A stretch of DNA of 32,577 nt. It comes from Xanthomonas sp. (lineage in GTDB: Bacteria; Pseudomonadota; Gammaproteobacteria; Xanthomonadales; SZUA-5). Below are positions 7,957 to 16,228 of this stretch, one piece after another. Under the pieces are notes generated by a model that saw nothing but the letters and a program-made list of their open reading frames with translations, was not told the DNA's origin and did no database searches. The first letter of the stretch is position 1; every line of letters starts with the position of its first letter. The stretch lies in the NCBI GenBank assembly GCA_020693165.1, contig JAIMJQ010000030.1, forward strand, positions 1 to 32,577. Reading direction: 5' to 3'. The translations under genes were made by a program, and so were the position numbers.

Positions 7957-9093
7957 ATGAACACGTCAACCGCACCTGATCGTCCAGGCACAGCAACCGT
8001 CGCCTCCGACGACCGCAGCGACTGGTCGTTGTGGCGCCGGAGCAACCTGATCTACCTGGTGTTCGTGTTCCTGCCGCTGCTGCTGGACCCGGCGCTGCGC
8101 GGTGACGCGATGGCCTGGATGGCGTCGCTCGCGGCGATCGCGGTGTTCCTGCCGATCTATTGGCGCAGCTACGAGGTGGGGCCGGCTGCAGTGCTGCCGA
8201 TCGCGATGGTGATGGTGTTGATCGGCAGCGCGCTGACGCCGATCAGCTTCGGCGGCAACACCTTCGTGATCTACGCGCTGGCTACCGTCGGATACGGCCT
8301 GTCGGCGCGCGCCGCGGCGCTCTTTTACGTTGCCGCGTGCCTGGCCTATGGCTTCGTGCTGAGCCTGTCCGGGTTGCCGCCGTGGCTGCTGCTGCCGGTC
8401 GCGATGATCGGCGGCGTGGTGATGATCGGCGCGGTGTTCGGGCGCATCCAGAGCCAGCGCAACGCCGAGCTGCGATTGACCCAGGACGAGGTGCGCCGAC
8501 TGGCGCGGATGAACGAGCGCGAACGCATCGGCCGCGATCTGCACGATCTGCTCGGCCATACGCTGTCGCTGATCGCGATCAAGAGCGAACTGGCCGGCAA
8601 GCTGATCGACCGCGACACCCGCGCCGCCGCAATCCAGGTCAGCGAGATCCAGTCGATCGCACGCAAGGCGCTCAGCGAAGTCCGCGAAGCCATCAGCGGT
8701 ATTCGCGCCTCCGGATTCACTGCCGAACTGGCCGCCGCGCGCCTCAGCCTGCTCAGCGCCGGCGTGTCGCTCGACGCGCGCATTCCGGCCTTGCCGCAAC
8801 TGGCCAGCGAGATCGAATCGGCGCTGGCGCTTAGCCTGCGCGAGGCGGTGACCAACATCGTGCGCCATGCCGCGGCCGACCGCGTCGAGGTCGAACTGCA
8901 GGCCGACCCGCGCTCGCTGGCGCTGTCGATCAGCGACGACGGCCGTGGCTCATCGATCAAACCCGGCAACGGCCTCACCGGCATGCGCGAACGCATCGAG
9001 CAACTCGGCGGCCGGCTCAACGTCGACAGCACGCCGGGGGTCGGTACGCGCTTGCGCATCTGGCTGCCCATCCCACACGGTGCCGCGGCATGA
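7957..9093 (+). CDS. Sensor histidine kinase, HisKA_3 (DesK/NarX-like)
   Basis: N-terminal TM segments, ERERIGRDLHDLLGHTLSLIAIKSELAGKL H-box, and HATPase motifs SDDGRGSSIKPGNGLTGMRERIEQLGG. Confidence 0.93.
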   Translation: MNTSTAPDRPGTATVASDDRSDWSLWRRSNLIYLVFVFLPLLLDPALRGDAMAWMASLAAIAVFLPIYWRSYEVGPAAVLPIAMVMVLIGSALTPISFGGNTFVIYALATVGYGLSARAAALFYVAACLAYGFVLSLSGLPPWLLLPVAMIGGVVMIGAVFGRIQSQRNAELRLTQDEVRRLARMNERERIGRDLHDLLGHTLSLIAIKSELAGKLIDRDTRAAAIQVSEIQSIARKALSEVREAISGIRASGFTAELAAARLSLLSAGVSLDARIPALPQLASEIESALALSLREAVTNIVRHAAADRVEVELQADPRSLALSISDDGRGSSIKPGNGLTGMRERIEQLGGRLNVDSTPGVGTRLRIWLPIPHGAAA

Positions 9094-9695
9094 TCTGCCT
9101 CGTCCTCGCCGAAGACCAGGCGATGGTGCGCGGCGCGCTCGCCGCGCTGCTGCAACTGGAAGGCGACTTCGAAGTCGTCGGCGAGGCCGCCGACGGCGCG
9201 ATTGCGCTGGAAATGGTCGAACGCCTGCGGCCGGACCTGCTGGTGACCGATATCGAGATGCCACGCATGAGCGGGCTGGACCTCGCCGCGCGCCTACGCG
9301 AACGCGACTGCCCCACGCGCGTCGTGATCGTCACCACCTTCGCCCGCGCCGGCTACCTGCGGCGTGCGCTCGATGCTGGTGTGCGCGGCTACCTCTTGAA
9401 GGACTCGCCATCCAGCAAGCTCGCTGAAGCGCTGCGCGAGGTCCACCGTGGCGGCCGCTCGATTGCCCCTGAGCTGGCCGGCGAGGTGTGGCACGATGAT
9501 CCCGAGCGGCTCACCGAGCGCGAACGGGCCGTACTGCGACTCGCCGGCGAGGGCCTCGACTCTGCCGAAATCGGTGAACGCCTGCATCTGTCGGCCGGTA
9601 CCGTGCGCAACTACCTGTCCGAGGCCATCGGCAAGCTCGGCGCCAGCAACCGCATCGAGGCCTATCGACTGGCGCATCAGAAGGGCTGGTTGTAG
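9090..9695 (+). CDS. NarL/DesR-like response regulator with LuxR HTH
   Basis: Receiver domain (AEDQ, VTDIEMPRMSG, LLKDSP) and HTH LTERERAVLRLAGEGLDSAEIGERLHLSAGTVRNYLS; overlaps the kinase stop by 4 bp. Confidence 0.95.
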   Translation: MICLVLAEDQAMVRGALAALLQLEGDFEVVGEAADGAIALEMVERLRPDLLVTDIEMPRMSGLDLAARLRERDCPTRVVIVTTFARAGYLRRALDAGVRGYLLKDSPSSKLAEALREVHRGGRSIAPELAGEVWHDDPERLTERERAVLRLAGEGLDSAEIGERLHLSAGTVRNYLSEAIGKLGASNRIEAYRLAHQKGWL

Positions 9696-9746
9696 TAGGG
9701 CCCGAGTGGGCACTGCTGGCGGACTTTCCAGCCGCTGGCCCGCAGC

Positions 9747-9774
9747 AAGCTCGCGGGCAAAGCCCGCTCCTGCA
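9747..9774. repeat. REP-like hairpin
   Basis: AAGCTCGCGGGCAAAGCCCGCTCCTGCA; perfect stem GCGGGC-AAA-GCCCGC. Closely similar to 21222-21246. Confidence 0.6.
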
Positions 9775-9815
9775 GTACGCTACGCGCCAGTGAGCGACCG
9801 CCGAGGTATCCGACG

Positions 9816-10610
9816 ATGAGCCAGCCCAGCCAGTCACGGCGCAACCTATACCGCGAGCTCTTCGACACCCTGGTCATTCGCGCCGAACGCGCGATGGCCG
9901 TCGACCGGCTGTGCGCCCGCGCCGTGGCGCTGGTGCCCCGCTATGCGCCGGTCAGCGCCAGCACCGGCGTGCCCTGGTACTTCATCGCCGCCGTGCATCT
10001 GCGCGAGAGCGCGTTCGCGATTGCCCATCTGCATAACGGCGATCCGCTCGATGCGCGCACGCAGCAGGTGCCTGCCGGCCGACCGAAAACTCCCGACCCG
10101 CCGTACACCTTCGAGCAGAGCGCCGAGGATGCCCTGCGCCTGAAGAAGTTGCACCGGTGGGCGGACTGGAGCCTGACCGGGACACTTCACCAGCTGGAGC
10201 GCTACAACGGCATCGGCTACCGCAAGCTCGGCAAGCCGAGCCCTTATCTGTGGAGCTTTTCGCAGCACTACCAGCGAGGCAAGTTCATCGCCGACGGCCG
10301 GTATTCCGACACCGCTGTCGACCGCCAATGCGGCACCGCCACGTTCCTGCGCCGACTGCTCGAGCAGCAGCAGTTCAGCTTCCCGGACCAACCCGATCCC
10401 GCCGACGGCACGCCGCTGGTCGTCGCCTACGCCGCACAGCGACCCACCGAGCCCGCGATCGTCGAGCGCGCCACGGCGTTGCAGACCTGGCTCAACAGCC
10501 ACCCCGGCATCTACCTGAGAGTGGACGGCTGGCCGGGCGCGCGCACCAGCAATGCCTTCAGAAGGGTCACCGGCAGCTATTTGCCAGGCGACCCGCGGCA
10601 GCACCAATAA
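9816..10610 (+). CDS. Lysozyme-like peptidoglycan hydrolase candidate with C-terminal peptidoglycan-binding-like segment
   Basis: GVPWYFIAAVHLRESAFAIAHLHNGDPL (lysozyme-like Glu context), YNGIGYRK, and C-terminal LQTWLNSHPGIYLRVDGWPGARTSNAFRRVTG resembling a PG-binding module. No signal peptide is obvious. Confidence 0.55.
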   Translation: MSQPSQSRRNLYRELFDTLVIRAERAMAVDRLCARAVALVPRYAPVSASTGVPWYFIAAVHLRESAFAIAHLHNGDPLDARTQQVPAGRPKTPDPPYTFEQSAEDALRLKKLHRWADWSLTGTLHQLERYNGIGYRKLGKPSPYLWSFSQHYQRGKFIADGRYSDTAVDRQCGTATFLRRLLEQQQFSFPDQPDPADGTPLVVAYAAQRPTEPAIVERATALQTWLNSHPGIYLRVDGWPGARTSNAFRRVTGSYLPGDPRQHQ

Positions 10611-10625
10611 GCAGGAGATTTCGAC

Positions 10626-11585
10626 ATGATTTCGATTCGAGTCCTCGCCTCTACGCTTCTCGCGCTGGCCGAAACGGTTGCCGCGGCCGATCGAATCCCG
10701 GTCCCGGCTGAGTTCGTCCATGATCAAGTGTGGGTGACGCCTACACTTGCTGGCGAGCGGCTGCGGCTGTTCACCGACACCGGCGGCGGATGGAACGCGA
10801 TTTCGGACACCTTGGCGGAACGACTCTCGCTGGTGCGCGAGAAAAGCGACGCTGGCGAACTGGTCGCCTGGCCCGAATTCGATGAAGGGGCCGGCATTCC
10901 AGCAGCGCCGCCGCATTTCATCGGCGGTCGGCTCGTGTTGGCCCCGCACGACCAGTTGTCCGGCACCGACGGCTTCCTGGGTGGGCGCTGGTTTGCCGAC
11001 AGCGTGTGGGAGTTCGATTATCCGAATCGCCGCTTGTATCGGATCGTGGGCTTCGCCATCGACGCGTCGCAGCCCCATCGCGCCGCGCTCGGCTTCCAGA
11101 CCAACGACGCTGGCCAGCGAACCATGCACTTCCCGAGCCTGGACGTCGAAGTCGCGGGTGAAGTCCTGCCGATGCTCTTCGACAGCGGCGCCACTGCGAC
11201 CACTACCGAAACTTCGGCGCCATTGTTCGGTGTCGCGCCCGGCACCAACGTCGGCACCAGCTTCATCGAGCATGAGGTCTTCGAGCGCTGGACCAGGGCG
11301 CACCCCGACTGGCGCGTGGTCGATGCAGCCGATCTCAAGGGGAAGCAGAGGCGCCGCATGATCGCGGTGCCTGTGGTCACCATCGCCGGTCATTCCGTGG
11401 GCCCGGTGTGGTTTTCCGAACAACCGAAGGGGGCGTTTCAGTCGTACATGGCCAAAATGATGGACCGGCCCACCTGGGGGGCGCTCGGCGGCTCGGCGCT
11501 GAAGTACTTCCGCGTCGTAATCGACTACCCCGGCGCGGCGGCATACTTTCACCGATCCTCGACTGGGCGACCGCGCACTCCATGA
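10626..11585 (+). CDS. Exported retropepsin/pepsin-like aspartic protease candidate
   Basis: Signal-like N-terminus and two aspartyl-protease-like motifs: RLFTDTGGGWN and MLFDSGATATTT. Confidence 0.5.
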   Translation: MISIRVLASTLLALAETVAAADRIPVPAEFVHDQVWVTPTLAGERLRLFTDTGGGWNAISDTLAERLSLVREKSDAGELVAWPEFDEGAGIPAAPPHFIGGRLVLAPHDQLSGTDGFLGGRWFADSVWEFDYPNRRLYRIVGFAIDASQPHRAALGFQTNDAGQRTMHFPSLDVEVAGEVLPMLFDSGATATTTETSAPLFGVAPGTNVGTSFIEHEVFERWTRAHPDWRVVDAADLKGKQRRRMIAVPVVTIAGHSVGPVWFSEQPKGAFQSYMAKMMDRPTWGALGGSALKYFRVVIDYPGAAAYFHRSSTGRPRTP

Positions 11586-12115
11586 ATCTGCAACCGCATC
11601 TGCGCAACGCATTGGTTACGCTGCGCCCAATCCATGAGGATGATTTCGAAGCGCTTTACGCGATCGCGTCGGACCCGCAGATCTGGGTGCAACATCCGAA
11701 CCCGATGCGCTACCAGCGCGCGGTGTTCGAGACTTATTTCGCGGGCGCGCTGGAGTCGAAGGGGGCGCTGCTGATCTACCGGACGCGCGACCGCACGCTG
11801 ATCGGATGCACACGTTTTTACGACTTCGATGCCGACAGCCGCTCGGTCAAGATCGGCTACACGTTCTTCGCGCGCAGCAGTTGGGGCCGGGGCCTGAATG
11901 CTTCGTGCAAGGCGCTGATGCTCGAACACGCCTTCGAGCATGTGGATCGGGTCCTGTTCGAGGTCGGCCAGTGCAACGTGCGCTCGCAGGTGGCGATGAC
12001 GCGGATGGGCGCGCGCCGCATTGGCGAAGCGGCGATCGCCTATCACGGCGAGGCGAGCATGCCGAACGTGATCTTCGAGATTACCAGGGCGGATTGGGAT
12101 ACTGGACTGAAGTAG
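11582..12115 (+). CDS. GNAT family N-acetyltransferase (RimJ/RimL-like)
   Basis: LRPIHEDDFEALYAIASDPQIWVQHP, IGYTFFARSSWGRGLNASCKALMLEHAFE, RSQVAMTRMGARRIGE. Start overlaps the upstream stop (ATGA). Confidence 0.9.
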   Translation: MNLQPHLRNALVTLRPIHEDDFEALYAIASDPQIWVQHPNPMRYQRAVFETYFAGALESKGALLIYRTRDRTLIGCTRFYDFDADSRSVKIGYTFFARSSWGRGLNASCKALMLEHAFEHVDRVLFEVGQCNVRSQVAMTRMGARRIGEAAIAYHGEASMPNVIFEITRADWDTGLK

Positions 12116-12376
12116 GATTTGCGCCGGTAAGCGCGATGCAGCCGCGCACACACGTCATGGTGTTCCGGGCAAGCATTCCTTGACAAGTCAGGATGAGCTC
12201 TTCGGATCCAGATCCAGGCAAATGGTCATCCCGATGTCCATCCGGGCATGAGGTCAGATTGCAGGAAGTGGCGGACGATGATGCCGGACGATAGGATCCT
12301 TGCGCCGCCGCAGGCGTGACCGAGGCCGCCGACATGCCTTGCTCGCCACGCACAACGACCCGAACGCCAGGCCACG

Positions 12377-13588
12377 ATGAACACCACCGAGATCTACCTG
12401 ATCGCGATGACGATCATTTTCTGCGTGCCCTACCTGATCTGGCGGTTGGGACGCACGGATTACTTCGCGCCGCTGGTGGTGGTGCAGATCATCACCGGCA
12501 TCCTGCTCGGCCCCGGCATCCTCGGCGCGGCATTTCCTGACTATTACCAGTTCGTGTTCAACCCGCAGGTGATCCAGTCGCTGAACGGCGTTGCCTGGTG
12601 GGCGGTGATGCTGTTCGTGTTCATAGCCGGGATCGAACTGGATCTGCACGACACCTGGCGCAATCGGCGCGAAAGCGGCATTACCGCTGGTCTGGCGCTG
12701 GGAATGCCGCTGCTGTTCGGCTCTGCCGCAGCGCTCGTGCTGCTGTCGCACGCGGGTTGGGTGGGGCCGCGCGCGTTGACCTGGCAATTCGTGCTCGGCA
12801 TCGGCATGTCGTGCGCGGTGACGGCGCTGCCGATCCTGATCCTGTTCATGGAGAAACTTTTCATCCTGCGCACGCCGACAGGGCAGCGCATCCTGCGTTA
12901 CGCCAGCCTCGACGACATTGCCATCTGGGGCGTGCTGGCGATCATCCTGATGGATTGGCAAAGGGTCGGCAAACAGCTTGCCTTCCTGCTCGGCTTTGCC
13001 GTTGCCGGATCCCTGTTGCGCCAGTTGATGCTGCGCATTCCCGAGCGCGACCGCTGGTATGTCGGGCTGATCTGGCTGGCACTTTGCGGCCTCGGCGCGG
13101 ATTGGTCGGGCCTGCACTTCATGGTCGGTGCCTTTCTCGCCGGCGTGGTCATGGACGCGAAGTGGTTCGATCAAGCGCGCATGGACCTGCTGCGCCACCA
13201 TGTGCTGCTGGTGATCATGCCGGTGTTCTTTCTCAGCACCGGATTGCGCACCAATTGGGCGATGGGCGGATCGGCGGTATTCCTGGTCGCCGGCCTGCTG
13301 CTGCTGGCGTCCGTCAGCGGCAAACTGATCGGCACGCATCTGGCGGGCCGGATACTGAAGTGGCCAGCGGGAGAAGCCTCGTTCATCGGCTGGCTGCTGC
13401 AGACCAAGGCGCTGATCATGATCATCTTCGCCAATGTGCTGCTCGACAAGCAGATCATCACCAACGAGACCTTCACTGCATTGCTGCTGATGGCGGTCGC
13501 CAGCACCATGCTGACGGTGCCAGTGGCCGCGCCGAAGCTGAGGGCGCTCGGTGCGATACGCGCAGGCAGCCCATCTCTCGAATCCTGA
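12377..13588 (+). CDS. Cation:proton antiporter (CPA2 / Kef-type membrane domain)
   Basis: Polytopic protein; GILLGPGILG, FIAGIELDLHDTWR, SLDDIAIWGVLAIIL, FFLSTGLRTNW. Confidence 0.9.
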   Translation: MNTTEIYLIAMTIIFCVPYLIWRLGRTDYFAPLVVVQIITGILLGPGILGAAFPDYYQFVFNPQVIQSLNGVAWWAVMLFVFIAGIELDLHDTWRNRRESGITAGLALGMPLLFGSAAALVLLSHAGWVGPRALTWQFVLGIGMSCAVTALPILILFMEKLFILRTPTGQRILRYASLDDIAIWGVLAIILMDWQRVGKQLAFLLGFAVAGSLLRQLMLRIPERDRWYVGLIWLALCGLGADWSGLHFMVGAFLAGVVMDAKWFDQARMDLLRHHVLLVIMPVFFLSTGLRTNWAMGGSAVFLVAGLLLLASVSGKLIGTHLAGRILKWPAGEASFIGWLLQTKALIMIIFANVLLDKQIITNETFTALLLMAVASTMLTVPVAAPKLRALGAIRAGSPSLES

Positions 13589-13601
13589 ACGCGCGGAATT
13601 T

Positions 13602-13686
13602 CGAGGGCACGAGGGCAGGAGGGCACGCGAGAGCGATGGCTCGCTGCGAATCAGCCTTTACGTGCCCTCGTGCCCTCCTGCCCTCG
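13602..13686. repeat. Large imperfect inverted repeat built of GAGGGCAC/G octamers; possible bidirectional terminator or REP-type element
   Basis: Arms 13602-13627 and 13661-13686 are 26 bp with 24/26 complementary positions; each arm is three copies of an 8-mer. Lies between convergent genes ending at 13588 and 13697. Confidence 0.8.
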
Positions 13687-13696
13687 GGAAGATCGA

Positions 13697-14404
13697 TCAG
13701 CGCCCGCCAAACACCGCGCGGCAGCCCTGATCCACCCAGAGCACCCGCTGGCGGGCGTTGTAGCCCCAACTGCGGCCTTTCACGCACGGGTTGTTGGAAA
13801 GCTGGTCGAGCAGGTAGGGCGTTCCCGAATTCCAGTCCCAGGAACAGGTGCGGTAGCGATTGTCCTTGCTCTCGCACTGGATGGTGTAGCTGCCCTGCTG
13901 TTCCCAGTAGCCGCCGCCGTCGTAACCGCCGCCGCCACCGTAGTACGGCGCAAAGCGTCCACGGCAACCACGATCGACCCACACCGCGCTGCGCGTACGA
14001 CCCCAGCTGCGGCCCTCGACGCAGGCCGTCGAAGAGTATTGCTCGACCAGTTGAACCGGTCCGCGGAAACCGATGGGGCATTCGCGATAGCGACCGTCAC
14101 GACTCTCGCAGACGATGCCGCCGCCGGCATGGCCACCGCCGCGACGTTCCTCGAAGACGCCCCGGCAACCGCGGCTGACCCAGATCGCGCCAGGACGATG
14201 GCCCCAGCTGCGGCCCTCGACGCAACTGGAATTGGACAGCTGCCGCACCAGCACCGGCTGGCCGCGAAAACCGCTGTAGCACTCGCGATAGCCACCCTCG
14301 CGGCTTTCGCAAGTCACACTGCCACCGGACTGCGCCGCAAGCGGCCCGCTACCGAGCATCGCCAGCATCGCCAGCACCACCAGCATCAACCACCCAATCC
14401 GCAT
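13697..14404 (-). CDS. Exported DUF3011-like protein with three tandem repeats
   Basis: Signal peptide MRIGWLMLVVLAMLAMLGSGPLAAQ, then three repeats of the form C-E-S-..-YR-C-..-L-..-Q-x-S-..-CV-x-GRSWG-..-WV-..-GCR-x-x-F. Confidence 0.8.
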   Translation of the reverse strand: MRIGWLMLVVLAMLAMLGSGPLAAQSGGSVTCESREGGYRECYSGFRGQPVLVRQLSNSSCVEGRSWGHRPGAIWVSRGCRGVFEERRGGGHAGGGIVCESRDGRYRECPIGFRGPVQLVEQYSSTACVEGRSWGRTRSAVWVDRGCRGRFAPYYGGGGGYDGGGYWEQQGSYTIQCESKDNRYRTCSWDWNSGTPYLLDQLSNNPCVKGRSWGYNARQRVLWVDQGCRAVFGGR

Positions 14405-14533
14405 ATCGCCTCCCATTGCGTGACCGCGAAGCCACGCTGGCGCCGCGCTGCGCTGATCATAGCCACGCCAATGCATCGGCTTCCACTGGCTGCCAGAGGC
14501 GACCGCTACCCGAACCGACACACAGGCTGACGG

Positions 14534-15598
14534 TCAACCCGCCGGCACCGGCTCGAAGCGCGAATCGCCTTCGATCTCGACGAAGTCGCTCTGGAACCAC
14601 TTGAGATTGATGCCGATGCGCCGACTGGCCGGGTCGGCCCAGGCATAGGAAACCGGCTGCCCGGTAGCATCGCTGAGCAGGTTCAAAGTCAGTGCGCGCA
14701 CGCTGTCGCCCTGGAAACTCAAGCGCGCGATCTGCACCGAGTAACCGCTGCGGCGACCATCGTCCATGACGATCGGCACTACCCGACCCTCGCTGTGCAA
14801 CACGACATCGCGCATGGTGTGGAAGCTGCGCTGCTCCGGTCCTGCAGCAGCGCCCGCCTTGTTGATCGCGATCCAGCCGCGGAAGTAGCGCACCTTGCGC
14901 TGCTTGTGCGGAATGCCCTGGGGATTGCCATAAATCAGGCGACCCGTCTGGTCGCGCGCCGTGCTCAGGATCCACAGCCGGTCGCGGCTCAGCTGCAGCC
15001 GATCCTCCACGATCACCGCCTTGGCCAGACGCTCTGAAGCTACCTTGCAGGCCCCCTCGATGGTGCTGCCGATGAACTCGTCGGCGGCGCCATCAAATCG
15101 GAAGTAGACGGCACAATCGGGGGAATAGCGGAGGTCGCCGCTGGTCAGCCGCGCCAGCGTCTCCGGCGCACGGTGGGCGTCGCGCCAGGCCTTCTCGTCG
15201 TTGAAACTGTACTGGTCGAGGCGGATCGCATCGGCCTTCACGTCCACCGCGAAGCGATACAGGCGCAAGCGGAATACGCGGGTCGGGTCGTCGTCCAGCG
15301 TCTGCCGGGCAAAGAACACCGACCCGCCAATCGCTGGCACGCTGACCGGCAGGAACAGCGCGTGCACGCGCTCATGCGCCGGCACGCCGTTGCCCCGCGA
15401 CTGCTCCCGGGCTGCAACCACCTGCTCATAGTTGTCCCATTCGCCGGCAAACCACTCGCTCAGGCGCGCCAGGTTGGCGTCGAGATCCATCGGCGCCGGC
15501 TCGACGGCTGCCGGCTCAACCTGTGCGAAGTCGCCTGAACCCGGCGTCGCCGCACAGCCTGCCAGCAAGGCCAACAGGAACAACCATCCGATCCGCAT
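14534..15598 (-). CDS. CpcT/CpeT (DUF1001)-like chromophore lyase-family lipoprotein
   Basis: Lipobox MRIGWLFLLALLAGC; LARLSEWFAGEWDNYEQ, RLRLYRFAVD..AIRLDQYSF, DCAVYFRFDGAADEFIGSTIEGACKV, LWILSTARDQTGRLIYGN match the CpcT/CpeT domain pattern. Confidence 0.75.
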   Translation of the reverse strand: MRIGWLFLLALLAGCAATPGSGDFAQVEPAAVEPAPMDLDANLARLSEWFAGEWDNYEQVVAAREQSRGNGVPAHERVHALFLPVSVPAIGGSVFFARQTLDDDPTRVFRLRLYRFAVDVKADAIRLDQYSFNDEKAWRDAHRAPETLARLTSGDLRYSPDCAVYFRFDGAADEFIGSTIEGACKVASERLAKAVIVEDRLQLSRDRLWILSTARDQTGRLIYGNPQGIPHKQRKVRYFRGWIAINKAGAAAGPEQRSFHTMRDVVLHSEGRVVPIVMDDGRRSGYSVQIARLSFQGDSVRALTLNLLSDATGQPVSYAWADPASRRIGINLKWFQSDFVEIEGDSRFEPVPAG

Positions 15599-15811
15599 CA
15601 AAGCCTTTCCTTCAGTCAATGGCTCCGCATCGTACGCCAACCGTTCGAGCGACTCGCTGAAACTTCCCGGAAACAGGGACAAGCAGCCTGGCTCGCGGCT
15701 GCGCAGCCGCCGTCGATGACTACGGGCCAGCGCCAGCAGGCAGGCATCATTGGAACGATTGTCGCCTAATATGCACGAAGACGCGGGACTCGCACCGCGA
15801 CTGGAGTCGAC

Positions 15812-16228
15812 GTGAAATATCTGCATACGATGGTGCGCGTGCGCGACCTCGCGGCGTCGCTGCGCTTCTACGAGTTGCTTGGGCTGCGCGAGGTTATGCG
15901 CAAGGACAGCCCGCAAGGTCGGTTCACGCTGGTCTATCTGGCGGCACCTGGCGACGATGACGCGCAGTTGGAGCTGACCTGGAACTACGACGACGAGGAT
16001 TACGGCAGCGCGCGCAATTTCGGGCACGTGGCCTACGCCGTCGACGATATCCACGCGCTGTGCCGCAAGCTGATGGATGCCGGGATCGCCATCGCCCGAC
16101 CGCCGCGCGACGGGCGCATGGCCTTCGTGCGTTCGCCCGACCAGATTTCGATCGAACTGCTGCAGCGAGGTCCGGCGCTGACACCGTGCGAGCCATGGAC
16201 GTCGATGCCCAATGTCGGCAGCTGGTAG
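15812..16228 (+). CDS. gloA: Lactoylglutathione lyase (glyoxalase I)
   Basis: MKYLHTMVRVRDLAASLRFYELLGL, LELTWN, FGHVAYAVDD, ISIELL; His/Glu metal ligands are at the expected places. Confidence 0.9.
   Translation: MKYLHTMVRVRDLAASLRFYELLGLREVMRKDSPQGRFTLVYLAAPGDDDAQLELTWNYDDEDYGSARNFGHVAYAVDDIHALCRKLMDAGIAIARPPRDGRMAFVRSPDQISIELLQRGPALTPCEPWTSMPNVGSW

Noticed and set aside
9816-10610. Evidence of a prophage from the endolysin-like gene
   Set aside because: No holin, structural, integrase or terminase genes nearby; neighbours are ordinary chromosomal genes.
9846-11612. 588-aa minus-strand ORF spanning two plus-strand genes
   Set aside because: Spans two unrelated plus-strand coding regions and lacks domains; a stop-poor antisense frame.
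12254-13339. 361-aa minus-strand ORF antisense to the antiporter
   Set aside because: His/Gln/Arg-rich shadow of a membrane-protein gene.
13602-13686. CRISPR-like array suggested by repeated GAGGGCAC units
   Set aside because: Units are 8 bp tandem copies with no spacers; an inverted repeat, not CRISPR.
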